A stretch of 35,149 nt of DNA from Pseudomonadota bacterium (GTDB lineage Bacteria; Pseudomonadota; Alphaproteobacteria; Acetobacterales; Acetobacteraceae), in the NCBI GenBank assembly GCA_021815825.1, contig JAKAZO010000026.1, forward strand, positions 1-35,149. The letters run 5' to 3'. Under the pieces are notes generated by a model. That model was not told the origin of the DNA and ran no database searches. It saw only the letters and a list, made by a program, of their open reading frames with translations. Shown piece after piece: positions 9,533 to 18,714 of this stretch; the first letter of the stretch is position 1; every line of letters begins with the position of its first letter. Position numbers and translations under genes: made by a program.

Positions 9533-10954
9533 ATGGTGGAACGGGAACTCGACAGTCTTGCGTCATGCCTGGCTGCGGAGGGGGGCGCGGCGCTGACACT
9601 GCACGCGGTGCGGCCGGGGGCGCTCGCCGCCTGGCTGGCGGCGCTGCCGGAGTCGGCGGCGCGGTTCCTCGCCGCGATCGGCTTCGGCGCCAAGGCGGGC
9701 GAACTGGCGCTGATTCCGGGAGCCGATGGGCTCGCCGCCGCGGCGCTCGGCCTTGGCGAGGACCATTCGCCGTATGTCTTTGGCGATCTCGCCTGGAAGC
9801 TGCCCGAGGGCAGCGTCTGGCGCCTCGTCCCCGGTGACTACGATCCCGCGACCGCCACGCTCGGTTTCTGCCTCGGCGCCTATCGCTTCACCGCGTTCAA
9901 GCCGCCGCGGCGGGCTCCGGCACGGCTGATCCCGCCGGCTGGAAGCGAGCAGGCGCTGGCCACGGCGCGCGCCGTGTGGATGGTGCGCGACCTGATCAAC
10001 ACGCCGGCCAATCATCTCGGCCCAGAGGAACTGGCGGACGCGGTTGCCTCGCTCGCCGCGCGGCATGGCGCGGTCTGCCGCCTGGTCCGTGGCGGCGCGC
10101 TGGAAGCGGCGTATCCGGCGCTGGCGGCGGTCGGTCAGGGCTCGGCGCGCCCGCCCGTCGTCGCCGTGCTGCGCTGGGCTGGCAGCGGCACGGGCGCCGA
10201 CTCGCCCCTCGTCTCGCTCTGCGGCAAGGGCGTCGTGTTCGATTCCGGCGGCTACGACCTCAAGCCGCCGGCAGCCATGCAGCGGATGAAGAAGGACATG
10301 GGCGGGGCGGCGACGCTGCTCGGCCTGGCGCGGATGATCATGAGCGCCGACCTGCCGGTGCGGTTGGCGCTGCGCGTCGGCTGCGTCGAGAACAGCGTCT
10401 CCGGCGCGGCGATGCGTCCGCTGGACATCCTGCGCACGCGCGCCGGGATATCCGTGGAGGTCGGCGACACGGATGCCGAGGGGCGGCTCGTGCTGGCGGA
10501 CCTTCTGGCCGAGGCCGGCGAGGAGAAGCCGGATGTGCTGATCGACTGCGCGACGCTGACCGGGGCGGCGCGAGCGGCGCTGGGACCGGACCTGCCGGCG
10601 CTGTTCTGCACCGACGAGGCGCTGGCCGCGGACCTGCTGGCCGCCGGGAAGGTGGTCCATGACCCGCTCTGGCGGTTGCCGCTTTGGGACGGCTACGATT
10701 CCTGGCTCGACAGTCCTGTCGCCCACTTAAACAACATTTCAGGAAAAACCTATGCCGGTGCGATCGTCGGTGGGTTATTCCTGCGTCGTTTCGTTGTCGC
10801 CGGACTGTCATGGGCGCACCTCGACCTCTACGCCTGGAACGATCAGGCGCGGCCGGGGCGACCCGAGGGGGGCGAGGCACAGGGGATGCGGGCGTTGTTC
10901 GTCACGCTCGCCGCGCGCTTCAGGCGGTCAGGCTTCGTGCAACCGAGCGAGTGA
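9533..10954 (+). CDS. Leucyl aminopeptidase-family protease (M17)
   Basis: 473 residues. Cytosolic two-metal aminopeptidase of the M17 (PepA) family, usually hexameric, removing N-terminal residues from peptides. The C-terminal catalytic domain holds the metal and catalytic signature: GKGVVFDSGGYDLKP (catalytic Lys, metal Asp, Lys), KKDMGGAA (metal Asp) and DTDAEGRLVLAD (Asp, Glu and catalytic Arg; the family often has NTDAEGR). The N-terminal domain is shorter and poorly conserved, as in the alphaproteobacterial subgroup of about 460 residues. AAGGGG precedes the ATG. It sits 63 bases after htpG, and the next regulator starts 38 bases later, so the three may form one transcript concerned with protein turnover. 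Confidence 0.94.
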   Translation: MVERELDSLASCLAAEGGAALTLHAVRPGALAAWLAALPESAARFLAAIGFGAKAGELALIPGADGLAAAALGLGEDHSPYVFGDLAWKLPEGSVWRLVPGDYDPATATLGFCLGAYRFTAFKPPRRAPARLIPPAGSEQALATARAVWMVRDLINTPANHLGPEELADAVASLAARHGAVCRLVRGGALEAAYPALAAVGQGSARPPVVAVLRWAGSGTGADSPLVSLCGKGVVFDSGGYDLKPPAAMQRMKKDMGGAATLLGLARMIMSADLPVRLALRVGCVENSVSGAAMRPLDILRTRAGISVEVGDTDAEGRLVLADLLAEAGEEKPDVLIDCATLTGAARAALGPDLPALFCTDEALAADLLAAGKVVHDPLWRLPLWDGYDSWLDSPVAHLNNISGKTYAGAIVGGLFLRRFVVAGLSWAHLDLYAWNDQARPGRPEGGEAQGMRALFVTLAARFRRSGFVQPSE

Positions 10955-10992
10955 TGCGCAGCGCCGAGATGGCGCTGCATGGAAGGGACAGA

Positions 10993-11382
10993 ATGATGGT
11001 GACCTCACCGACTAATGAACACCTCGTAACCATTCTCCGCGATACAATCGTTGCGCTGGTGCGCAAGGATGGCCCGGACCTTTCGGCGCGGCAGCTCGGG
11101 GTGTTCTTGACCTGCTATCTGCAGGATGGTTCGCACACGGTGCGAGGGTTGGCAGCGGAACTCAATGTTTCGAAGCCGGCGATCACCCGGGCGCTCGATC
11201 GGCTTGGGGATCTCGATCTGGCGCGGCGCAAGGTGGACCCGCTCGATCGCCGCAGCGTTCTGGTCCAGCGTACTTTGAAGGGTACTGCCTTCCTGCGCGA
11301 TCTGCGTGCGATCATGGCCGAGGCCAGCGCGCCGGCGAAGCGTGGGGCTGCGGAGACCGCGCGGAAGTCGGCCCACGGCTGA
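10993..11382 (+). CDS. Small MarR-like winged-helix regulator
   Basis: 129 residues, reading MMVTSPTNEHLVTILRD. Residues about 45-95 form a winged helix: TVRGLAAELNVSKPAITRAL gives helix-turn-helix and recognition helix, and RRKVDPLDRRSVLVQRT the wing with the DxRRS motif typical of MarR proteins. The C-terminal dimerisation helix is short and ends in a Lys/Arg/Ala tail, so it is smaller than a typical MarR (about 140-150). I chose the ATG at 10993 because GGAAGGGA lies just before it; an upstream ATG at 10954 overlaps the aminopeptidase stop codon. Its targets are unknown. Autoregulation or control of the aminopeptidase is possible but unsupported. Confidence 0.85.
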   Translation: MMVTSPTNEHLVTILRDTIVALVRKDGPDLSARQLGVFLTCYLQDGSHTVRGLAAELNVSKPAITRALDRLGDLDLARRKVDPLDRRSVLVQRTLKGTAFLRDLRAIMAEASAPAKRGAAETARKSAHG

Positions 11383-11400
11383 ACGCCCGTCGGCGGCCAT

Positions 11401-11414
11401 GCCGGCGCGCCGGC
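11401..11414. other. Perfect 14-bp palindrome between convergent genes
   Basis: GCCGGCGCGCCGGC reads the same on both strands and lies in the 38-base gap between the MarR-like gene and the convergent sugar-phosphate transferase. As a hairpin it would have little or no loop, so it is a weak terminator candidate at best. In GC-rich DNA such a palindrome may also be chance. Confidence 0.3.
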
Positions 11415-11420
11415 TGGTCT

Positions 11421-12449
11421 CTAGGGCAGTGTGGCCGTGTGGGGCTGTGCGGCGCAAGCTTGGCGCCAGCGGACGCCGACATAGGCGAGCCAGAGGATTT
11501 GCGGCAGCAGCGGCAGCATCAGGAAGGCCAGCTTGCCTTCCGTGCCGGCGCTGACGAAGCCGATGGCGCAGAGCCCGCCGAACGCGACGAAACCCCAGTG
11601 CACGAGCGTCACGGCGCGTGCATCCATGCCGCTGCGGTGGGCGAGTTGATAGAGATGGCCGCGATGCGCCTCGGTGACCCGCTCGCCGGCCAGCGCGCGC
11701 CGCAGCAAAGTGAAGGCGACGTCGAACAGCACGCCGGCCAGCAGCATCGGTACCAGAACGAACGACATCTCCACCTGTTCGAACCGGCTCGCCGCCACGC
11801 CCAGCGTGGCCAGGACGAAGCCGCAGAACTGGCTGCCGACGTCACCCATGAAAATGCGCGCGCGGGGGAAGTTGAAGGGCAGGAATCCGGCCAGGCCAGC
11901 GGCCAGCAGCAGCGCGGCGAAATAGACGAACCAGCCGCCCTGGCTAGCGGCGATCCCGGCCAGGAACAGCGCCGCGATCAATGCCGCCCCGGAGGCGAGG
12001 CCGTTCAGCCCGTCGATGAAGTTCATTGCGTTGGTGGCGAAGAGCACCCATGCCAGGGTGGCGATGGCGCCGAACCAACCGAGATCGACCGGGCCGAAAT
12101 AGGGCAGGCGGTAGACGCGCACGAACAACCCGCTGCCGATCGCCATCAGCGCCGCGAGGATCTGCGCGCCGAGCTTCACGGTGAACGGCCAGTCCCGGAG
12201 ATCGTCGAGCATGGCGACCAGGGCGATCGCCGCGGAGGCGAGGATGACGCCGCGGAAATAGGGATCCGCGAGGCGGGAGAACGCGGCGAAGCGGTAGAGC
12301 ACGGCGATGCCGATCATGAACGCCACCACCACGCCGACGCCGCCGCCCTTCGGGATCGGGTTCGCATGGGCCTTGCGCGCGTTCGGATGATCCAGCACGC
12401 GGGCCGCGATCATCATCCGCACGCAGCCGGCAGAGACCAGCGCGAGCAC
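11421..12449 (-). CDS. Polyprenyl-phosphate sugar-1-phosphate transferase (WecA/MraY superfamily)
   Basis: About 342 residues of a multi-pass inner-membrane enzyme that transfers a sugar-1-phosphate from a UDP-sugar to undecaprenyl phosphate, the first step of O-antigen or capsule assembly. Signature motifs appear in order: DHPNARKAHANPIPKGGG at the first cytoplasmic loop, AMLDDLRDWP (Mg-binding Asp pair), NAMNFIDGLNGLASG, and RARIFMGDVGSQFCGF. Many hydrophobic segments lie between them. It is WecA/WbpL-like rather than MraY, the peptidoglycan enzyme, because the loop sequences differ and no mur genes are near. The start is uncertain: GTG at 12449 is the first canonical start codon I found, but hydrophobic sequence continues upstream in frame. 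The gene faces away from the dehydratase at 12606 and shares its region. Confidence 0.88.
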   Translation of the reverse strand: MLALVSAGCVRMMIAARVLDHPNARKAHANPIPKGGGVGVVVAFMIGIAVLYRFAAFSRLADPYFRGVILASAAIALVAMLDDLRDWPFTVKLGAQILAALMAIGSGLFVRVYRLPYFGPVDLGWFGAIATLAWVLFATNAMNFIDGLNGLASGAALIAALFLAGIAASQGGWFVYFAALLLAAGLAGFLPFNFPRARIFMGDVGSQFCGFVLATLGVAASRFEQVEMSFVLVPMLLAGVLFDVAFTLLRRALAGERVTEAHRGHLYQLAHRSGMDARAVTLVHWGFVAFGGLCAIGFVSAGTEGKLAFLMLPLLPQILWLAYVGVRWRQACAAQPHTATLP

Positions 12450-12605
12450 GGCGAGGAAGGCGAGGTGGCGGAGGAAGGCGAACAGCGTCAGGGCGATGGC
12501 TCCGGCTCGGGGCGGCCGACCATGGCCGAAGCCGGCGCCGCGGACAACCCGGCCGGGCGCGCCCGGCGCTGGCCTTTGCTCGCCAACGCGCTATAGGGGG
12601 CGCAA

Positions 12606-14537
12606 ATGGCCAGCCGCCGCTCGGTTTCCCGAATCGCCCTCAATGTCCTGTTCGACGGGACGTTGGCTGCCCTCGCCGTGCCGCTCGCCCGCTGGCTGGC
12701 GAGCCCGGAGGGGGGCATCCTGCATCCCGTCTGGCCGCTCGCCCTCGGCGCCGCGGCGCTGCTCGCCGGCGGCCTGCCGTTCCGGCTCTCGACGCAGTAC
12801 TGGCGGTTCGCCGGCATCGGCGATCTGCTCAGCGTCGCCGGCGCCAGCCTTGGCGGGGCTGGTCTTTTCGCGCTGGTGTTGACGCTGGCCGGAGTGCCAC
12901 TGCCGAGCCCGAGCTTCCCTGTGGTGCATGCGCTCGCCCTCCTGGTGCTGCTCGGCGTGCCCCGTGTGGCCTACCGGCTGAGCCAGCGCCGCCGCGGCGG
13001 GCGCGGCGCCGGGGAGGCCGAGCCATCGGCGGCGCTGCTGGTCGGCGCCGAGGAGGGCACGGACCTGTTTCTGCGCGCGCTCGCCGACGAGCCGCGCGCC
13101 GGGCTGCGGGTGAGCGGCGTGATCGCGCTGTCCGCGCGTCAGCCGGGCCGGCGCATCCAGGGCCAGCCGATCCTCGGCACGCTGGCCGAGGTCGGCGCGG
13201 TCCTGGCGCGGCTGCGGACGGAGGGACGCCTGCCCGGGCTGCTGGTGGTGACCGCCGAGCTTTCGGGGGCCGATCTCGCGTGCCTGCTGGAGGCTGCCGA
13301 CCGCGAAGGCGTGGCCGTGCGGCGCGCGCCGCGGCCGACCGCGCTGCACCCGCCCCAGCGCCGAGGCGGGGCTGAACCGGGTGGCATCCAGCTGCGCAAC
13401 GTGATGATCGAGGACCTGCTCAACCGCCCGCAGGTGCCGCTGGACCGCGAGGCGATGGCCCGCCTGGTGCAGGGGCGGCGCGTGCTGGTGACCGGGGCGG
13501 GCGGCACCATCGGCTCGGAACTGGCCCGCCAGGCCGCGGCCCTCGGGCCGGAGACGCTGGTGCTGCTCGATAACGGCGAATACGCGCTTTGGCAGATCGA
13601 CCTGGAACTGTCGGAGAGCCATCCGCAGGTCCGCCGCCGCGCCATGATCGCCGATATCCGCGACGAGACGCGCCTGCGGGCGATCTTCCAGGATGTGCGG
13701 CCCGAGCTCGTGTTCCATGCCGCCGCCCTCAAGCATGTGCCGATGGTCGAGGCCAACCCGCTCGAGGGGCTGCTGACCAACGCCGCCGGCACCCGTCATG
13801 TCGCCGATGCGGCGCGCGCCGCCGGGGCGCTGGCGATGGTGCTGATCTCGACCGACAAGGCGGTGAACCCGACGAGCCTGATGGGCGCCTCCAAGCGCCT
13901 CGCCGAGATGTACTGCCAGGCGCTCGACATCGCTGCGCGGACCGCCGGTTCCGGCATGCGCTGCGTCACCGTTCGCTTCGGCAACGTGCTCGGCAGCACC
14001 GGCTCGGTGGTGCCGCTGTTCCAGCGCCAGCTCGAGCGCGGCGGGCCGCTGACCGTCACCCATCCCGATATGCGGCGCTATTTCATGACCGTGCGCGAAG
14101 CCGTCGGGCTGGTCCTGCAGGCCAGCGTACTGGGCGCCGGCGAGGCCGCGCTGCCCGGCGCGCGCGAGGGCGGGATTTTCGTGCTCGACATGGGCGAACC
14201 GGTGAAAATCGTCGATCTGGCGCGACAGATGATCCGGCTCGCCGGGCTCAGGCCGGAGATCGATGTCGAGGTTCGCTTTACCGGCCTGCGTCCCGGCGAA
14301 AAGCTCTATGAGGAGCTGTTCCATGGCCGCGAGCCGCCGGCCCCGACCGGCACGCCGGGGTTGCTGATGGCAACGCCGCGCACCGCGGACCCGGCCATCG
14401 TCGGGCGCGCCATCGATGAGATCGCCGCGGCCTGCCGCGCCTTGCAGGAGCGCCAGGCGCTGGCGACGCTGGCGCGGATGGTGCCGGAATTCGAGCACAA
14501 CGCCGCCGGCAGCGCCGCCGCACCGGCCAAGGGATGA
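12606..14537 (+). CDS. Membrane-bound nucleotide-sugar dehydratase/epimerase (CapD/FlaA1/WbpM family)
   Basis: 643 residues. Three or four hydrophobic segments in residues 13-120 anchor it in the inner membrane. A nucleotide-binding-like middle region follows, then a C-terminal extended short-chain dehydrogenase domain. The NAD(P) motif is TGAGGTIGSE (296-305), and HAAALKHVPMVEANP (371-385) is the family signature. The active site is of the Ser/Thr-Met-Lys kind (STDKAVNP at 415-422, Met426 and Lys430) in place of the usual YxxxK, as in WbpM, PglF and FlaA1 dehydratases. It probably converts UDP-GlcNAc to a 4-keto-6-deoxy sugar, but this is inferred from the family. The stop codon overlaps ATGs of the next gene, so it is likely co-transcribed with the aminotransferase. 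Confidence 0.93.
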   Translation: MASRRSVSRIALNVLFDGTLAALAVPLARWLASPEGGILHPVWPLALGAAALLAGGLPFRLSTQYWRFAGIGDLLSVAGASLGGAGLFALVLTLAGVPLPSPSFPVVHALALLVLLGVPRVAYRLSQRRRGGRGAGEAEPSAALLVGAEEGTDLFLRALADEPRAGLRVSGVIALSARQPGRRIQGQPILGTLAEVGAVLARLRTEGRLPGLLVVTAELSGADLACLLEAADREGVAVRRAPRPTALHPPQRRGGAEPGGIQLRNVMIEDLLNRPQVPLDREAMARLVQGRRVLVTGAGGTIGSELARQAAALGPETLVLLDNGEYALWQIDLELSESHPQVRRRAMIADIRDETRLRAIFQDVRPELVFHAAALKHVPMVEANPLEGLLTNAAGTRHVADAARAAGALAMVLISTDKAVNPTSLMGASKRLAEMYCQALDIAARTAGSGMRCVTVRFGNVLGSTGSVVPLFQRQLERGGPLTVTHPDMRRYFMTVREAVGLVLQASVLGAGEAALPGAREGGIFVLDMGEPVKIVDLARQMIRLAGLRPEIDVEVRFTGLRPGEKLYEELFHGREPPAPTGTPGLLMATPRTADPAIVGRAIDEIAAACRALQERQALATLARMVPEFEHNAAGSAAAPAKG

Positions 14538-14545
14538 TGACACGC

Positions 14546-15691
14546 ATGAGCGAGCCCGCGCCGCAGATTGCCTTTCTCGATCTGGCCGCACAGCAGCGGC
14601 GCCTGGAGCCGGGCCTGTCGGCCAGACTCGCGGCGGTGCTGGCGCATGGTCAGTTCATCCTCGGCCCGGAAGTCACCGAGCTGGAACAGCGCCTGGCCGC
14701 GTTCTGCGGCGCGCGGCACTGCGTCGGCGTCAGCTCCGGCACCGACGCGCTGCAGATCGCGCTGATGGCCGAGGGCATCGGCCGTGGCGACGCGGTGTTT
14801 CTGCCCGCCTTCACGTATACCGCCACCGCCGAGGTGCCGCTGGTGCTCGGCGCGACGCCGGTGTTCGTCGATGTCGATCCCGCCAGCTTCCAGATCGACC
14901 CGGCGCATCTGGCCCAGCGCGTCGCCGATGTCCGACGCGCTGGGCGGTTGCGGCCGCGGGCGCTGATCGGCGTCGATCTGTTCGGCCAGCCCGCGGATTG
15001 GCCGGCGCTCAGCCGCATCGCCGCGGCAGAAAGGCTGTTTACCCTCGATGACTGCGCCCAGAGCTTCGGCGCCAGCCTGCATGGCGACCGGCTGGGGCGG
15101 ATGGCCGAGGCGACGGCGGTCAGCTTCTTTCCCTCCAAGCCGCTCGGCGCCTATGGCGATGGCGGTGCGCTGTTCACCGAGGATGATACCCGCGCCGCGC
15201 TCTATCGCAGCCTGCGCAGCCACGGCGAAGGCACGACGCGCTACGAGGTGCTGCGCACCGGCATGAATGGACGGCTCGATACGCTGCAAGCGGCGGTGCT
15301 GCTGGCCAAGCTGGAGCTGTTCGAGGCGGATCTGGCGGCCCGGGAGCGTGTCGCTCGTCTCTATGATTCCCGCCTGGCGGGTCTCGTCGAGATTCCGGCC
15401 CGTGTGCCGAACTCCACCAGCGCCTGGGCGATCTACGCCATTCTGGTTGCGGATGCGGCGAGCCGGGCGCGGCTGCAGGACGGTCTGCGCGCGCGGGGGA
15501 TCCCGAGCGCGATCTACTATCCGCGTCCGCTGCACCGCCAGCCGGCCTATCTGCCGCACCATGACGGCGTCGCGCTGCCGGTTTCGGAGAGCCTCGCGGA
15601 GCGTATCCTCGCGCTGCCGATCCATCCCGATCTGTCGGCGGCGGCCGCCGAGGCCGTCTGCGCCGCGGTGCGCGCGGCGCTGGCGGACTAG
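14546..15691 (+). CDS. DegT/DnrJ/EryC1/StrS-family sugar aminotransferase (WbpE-like)
   Basis: 381 residues, a PLP-dependent enzyme that aminates a keto nucleotide sugar. Lys198 in SFFPSKPLGAYGDGGA is the Schiff-base lysine. GVSSGTDALQIALMAEG and DCAQSFGASLHG supply the PLP pocket. The opening (FLDLAAQQRRLEPGLSARL, GQFILGPEVTELEQRLA) and the MNGRLDTLQAAVLLAKLELF segment closely resemble Pseudomonas WbpE, which aminates UDP-3-keto-GlcNAcA. Pairing with a CapD-type dehydratase would instead suggest a 4-keto substrate, so the substrate is open. Three in-frame ATGs lie at 14534, 14537 and 14546. I chose the last because AAGGGA lies at a usable distance only for it. Confidence 0.92.
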   Translation: MSEPAPQIAFLDLAAQQRRLEPGLSARLAAVLAHGQFILGPEVTELEQRLAAFCGARHCVGVSSGTDALQIALMAEGIGRGDAVFLPAFTYTATAEVPLVLGATPVFVDVDPASFQIDPAHLAQRVADVRRAGRLRPRALIGVDLFGQPADWPALSRIAAAERLFTLDDCAQSFGASLHGDRLGRMAEATAVSFFPSKPLGAYGDGGALFTEDDTRAALYRSLRSHGEGTTRYEVLRTGMNGRLDTLQAAVLLAKLELFEADLAARERVARLYDSRLAGLVEIPARVPNSTSAWAIYAILVADAASRARLQDGLRARGIPSAIYYPRPLHRQPAYLPHHDGVALPVSESLAERILALPIHPDLSAAAAEAVCAAVRAALAD

Positions 15692-15712
15692 CCGCCGCGG
15701 AGCACGCGGCGG
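15692..15712. terminator. Stem-loop between convergent aminotransferase gene and clpA
   Basis: A perfect 8-bp GC stem (CCGCCGCG with CGCGGCGG) around a 5-nt loop starts immediately after the aminotransferase stop codon, in the 38-base gap before the clpA stop on the other strand. No T run follows. Position suggests a shared terminator. Confidence 0.45.
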
Positions 15713-15729
15713 TGGGGGCGCGATAGCCG

Positions 15730-18078
15730 TCAGCCGGCGATTTCGGCCTCCCGCTCCGAACCGCCGTCCTCGCCATCGGGTCGCGGCAGGGCGGGGACGC
15801 TCGGCTCGATGAACTCGAAGTCCAGTGCCCCGTCCTTCAGCCCGACCTTGACCGCGCCGCCCTTGGCGAGCCGGCCGAAGAGCAATTCCTCGGCCAGCGG
15901 CTTCTTGATCGTCTCCTGGATGACGCGCGCCAGCGGACGGGCGCCGTAGAGGCGGTCATAGCCGCGCTCGGCCAGCCACTCCTTGGCCGCGGAGGACAGC
16001 TCGATGGTGACGTTGCGGTCGGCGAGCTGGGCCTCCAGCTGCATGACGAATTTCTCGACGACGCGGGCGACGATCTCCGGCGTGAGCGCGGCGAACGCGA
16101 TGGTGGCATCGAGCCGGTTGCGGAACTCGGGGGTGAAGAGGCGCTTGATCGCATCCTCGTCCTCGCCCTCGCGCGATTCGCGGCCGAATCCGATCGCCTC
16201 CTTGGCGAGGTCCGAGGCGCCGGCGTTGGTGGTCATGATCAGGATCACATTCCGGAAATCGACCGACTTGCCGTTGTGGTCGGTGAGTTTGCCGTGATCC
16301 ATGACCTGCAACAGGATGTTGAACAGGTCGGCATGCGCCTTCTCGATTTCGTCCAGCAGCAGCACCGCGTGCGGGTGCTGGTCGATCGCGTCGGTGAGCA
16401 GGCCGCCCTGGTCGAACCCGACATAGCCCGGCGGCGCGCCGATCAGCCGCGAGACCGAGTGGCGCTCCATGTATTCGCTCATGTCGAAGCGGATCAGCTC
16501 GATGCCGAGCGTCTGGGCGAGCTGGCGGGCGACCTCGGTCTTGCCGACACCGGTCGGCCCCGAAAACAGGTAATTGCCGATCGGCTTCTCGGCATCGCGG
16601 AGCCCGGCCCGGGAGAGCTTGATCGCCGCCGCCAGGGCCTCGATCGCCTTGTCCTGGCCGAACACCAGGGCGCGCACATCCCGCTCCAGGTTGCGCAGCG
16701 TTTCCTTGTCGTCGGCGGAGACCGACTTGGGTGGGATGCGGGCGATCTTGGCGACGATTTCCTCGACATCGCGCAGTGTCACCGTCTTGCGCCGCTTGTT
16801 CTCGGGCAGCAGCATGCGGGAGGCGCCGACCTCGTCGATGACGTCGATCGCCTTGTCGGGCAGCTTGCGGTCGTGGATGTACTTGGCGGAGAGCTCCACC
16901 GCGGCGCGGATCGCCTCCTCCGTGTAGCGCACCTTGTGGTGCTTCTCGTAATTCGCCTTGAGCCCGCGCAGGATCAGCACCGAGTCCTCGACCGACGGCT
17001 CGTTGACGTCGATCTTCTGGAAGCGCCGGACGAGAGCGCGATCCTTCTCGAAATAGTTGCGGAATTCCTTGTAGGTCGTGCTGCCGATGCAGCGCAGATT
17101 GCCGGAGGCGAGCGCCGGCTTGAGCAGATTGGAAGCGTCCATCGCCCCGCCCGAGGTGGCGCCGGCGCCGATGACGGTGTGGATCTCGTCGATGAACAGA
17201 ATCGCGCCGGTCTGGTTCTCCAGCTCGGTGACGACGGCCTTCAGCCGCTCCTCGAAATCGCCGCGATAACGGGTGCCGGCCAGCAGGGCCCCCATGTCGA
17301 GCGCGAAAATGGTCGATTTGGCCAGCACCTCGGGAACGTCGCCCTCGACGATGCGCTTGGCCAGGCCCTCGGCGATCGCTGTCTTGCCGACGCCGGGGTC
17401 GCCGACATAGAGGGGATTGTTCTTGGTCCGCCGGCAGAGGATCTGGATGGTCCGCTCGATCTCGGTCTCGCGGCCGATGAGGGGATCGATTTTGCCGGCG
17501 AGCGCCTTCTTGTTGAGGTTGACGCAGTATGTGCCGAGCGCGTCCTGGCCGCGGCGGGCGTGCTTTTCCTCGCGCTCGTTCTCGGTCGGGGTTTCCGGAG
17601 TCTGGCTGGTGGCCCCCTGGACCGGGCGCTGAACGGAACGGCCCGGCGCCTTGGCGATGCCGTGGCTGATGAAGTTCACCGCATCCAGCCGGGTCATGTC
17701 CTGCAGCTGCAGGAAATAGACCGCATGGCTCTCGCGCTCGCTGAACAGGGCGACGAGGACATTGGCGCCGGTCACCTCGTCCCGCCCGGAGGACTGGACA
17801 TGGATCGCGGCGCGCTGGACCACCCGCTGAAAGCCCGCCGTGGGCTTGGGGTCGCCGGGCCGGTCGGTGCGCAGGCCGGCGAGATCCTTGTCCAGGAACT
17901 CGGTCAGGTCGCCGCGCAGCTTGTCGAGATCGACGCCGCAGGCACGCAGCACGGTGGCCGCATCGGCATCCTCGGTGAGGCCGAGGAGAAGATGCTCGAG
18001 CGTCGCGTATTCATGGCGCCGGTCGGCGGCGAAGCCGAGGGAACGGTGGAGCGTTTGTTCCAGGTTTCGCGACAGCAT
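15730..18078 (-). CDS. clpA: ATP-dependent Clp protease ATP-binding subunit ClpA
   Basis: 782 residues, the usual ClpA length. This is the AAA+ unfoldase that feeds substrates to ClpP. The N-terminal double Clp repeat (about 1-145) binds ClpS. Two AAA+ modules follow: D1 with GDPGVGKT (226-233) and FIDEIHT (about 295-301), and D2 with GPTGVGKT (507-514) and LLDEIEKAH. An IGF loop ([10 protein letters not shown]) in D2 is the expected ClpP-docking element. There is no coiled-coil middle domain, which separates it from ClpB. AGGAG lies about 12 bases before the ATG. clpS, its adaptor, is upstream on the same strand but 306 bases away; clpP is not in the window. Confidence 0.97.
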   Translation of the reverse strand: MLSRNLEQTLHRSLGFAADRRHEYATLEHLLLGLTEDADAATVLRACGVDLDKLRGDLTEFLDKDLAGLRTDRPGDPKPTAGFQRVVQRAAIHVQSSGRDEVTGANVLVALFSERESHAVYFLQLQDMTRLDAVNFISHGIAKAPGRSVQRPVQGATSQTPETPTENEREEKHARRGQDALGTYCVNLNKKALAGKIDPLIGRETEIERTIQILCRRTKNNPLYVGDPGVGKTAIAEGLAKRIVEGDVPEVLAKSTIFALDMGALLAGTRYRGDFEERLKAVVTELENQTGAILFIDEIHTVIGAGATSGGAMDASNLLKPALASGNLRCIGSTTYKEFRNYFEKDRALVRRFQKIDVNEPSVEDSVLILRGLKANYEKHHKVRYTEEAIRAAVELSAKYIHDRKLPDKAIDVIDEVGASRMLLPENKRRKTVTLRDVEEIVAKIARIPPKSVSADDKETLRNLERDVRALVFGQDKAIEALAAAIKLSRAGLRDAEKPIGNYLFSGPTGVGKTEVARQLAQTLGIELIRFDMSEYMERHSVSRLIGAPPGYVGFDQGGLLTDAIDQHPHAVLLLDEIEKAHADLFNILLQVMDHGKLTDHNGKSVDFRNVILIMTTNAGASDLAKEAIGFGRESREGEDEDAIKRLFTPEFRNRLDATIAFAALTPEIVARVVEKFVMQLEAQLADRNVTIELSSAAKEWLAERGYDRLYGARPLARVIQETIKKPLAEELLFGRLAKGGAVKVGLKDGALDFEFIEPSVPALPRPDGEDGGSEREAEIAG

Positions 18079-18384
18079 GGGCTCGACACCGCTCCTAAAA
18101 AAATACCTCAGTAGGTCCTTGGCGCCGGTGGACGCAGGTCAGCCGGTGCCGCTTGGGCCGTGACCACGCCCGGCACCCGCGCCAGACATCGACAGCTCGG
18201 CTCAGCCAGTCAAAGCCAGGCAGGACCCACTCTTCAGAACCGCCTCCGGGCTGGGCCAATGCTACGCATATGGTCGCGCCCGGGTCAGTGTGCACCCGTC
18301 TGCTTTCCGAAGTGTAGCGCGGCGAGAATTTTTCGCCGTATCCCAGCCGGCCCTGCCGCTCCTGCCGCATGGGCCCGATCGAGC
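18079..18384 (-). other. 306-base clpS-clpA intergenic region
   Basis: No gene is supported. On the minus strand just before clpA there is a short hairpin, ACCT-ACTG-AGGT, followed by seven T residues and then the AGGAG ribosome site. The stem is only 4 bp, too weak to call a terminator. The gap is long enough for a separate clpA promoter, but no convincing one was found. Confidence 0.35.
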
Positions 18385-18714
18385 CTATTCCTTCTCGATC
18401 GTGCATTGCAACGGGTGCTGGTTCTGCCGCGCCAGATCCATCACCTGTGTCACTTTGCTCTCGGCGACCTCGTAGGTATAGACGCCGCACACCCCGACGC
18501 CGCGGCGGTGCACGTGGAGCATGATGCGGGTGGCCTCCTCGCGCGTCTTCTGGAAGAAGCGCTCGAGCACGTGCACGACGAACTCCATCGGCGTGTAGTC
18601 GTCGTTCAGCATCAACACTTTGTACATCGAGGGCTTGCGGGTCTTCGGCCGGGCCTTGACCACCACCCCGGTGACCGGCCCATCGGTGCCGCCACGCTTG
18701 TCGCTATCGCTCAT
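18385..18714 (-). CDS. clpS: ATP-dependent Clp protease adaptor ClpS
   Basis: 109 residues. ClpS delivers N-degron proteins to ClpAP and binds both the destabilising N-terminal residue and the ClpA N-domain. The flexible N-terminal arm (1-27) is followed by the core. [16 protein letters not shown] (31-46) contains the Asn-Asp residues and Met43 that line the N-degron pocket, and [20 protein letters not shown] (65-84) completes the pocket and the ClpA interface. The frame ends CTIEKE, like other ClpS proteins. clpA follows on the same strand. No strong Shine-Dalgarno is visible before the ATG. Many alphaproteobacteria have a second ClpS; only one is present here. Confidence 0.96.
   Translation of the reverse strand: MSDSDKRGGTDGPVTGVVVKARPKTRKPSMYKVLMLNDDYTPMEFVVHVLERFFQKTREEATRIMLHVHRRGVGVCGVYTYEVAESKVTQVMDLARQNQHPLQCTIEKE

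Noticed and set aside
12591-14591. 666-codon minus-strand open frame opposite the dehydratase
   Set aside because: Antisense shadow; composition is Gln/His/Arg/Gly-rich and matches no family, and the plus strand encodes a full CapD-type enzyme.
16276-18114. 612-codon plus-strand open frame opposite clpA
   Set aside because: Antisense shadow of clpA with no recognisable domain or ribosome site.
18113-18124. Stem followed by T7 before clpA as an intrinsic terminator
   Set aside because: The stem is only 4 bp and lies directly in front of the clpA ribosome site; noted but not called.
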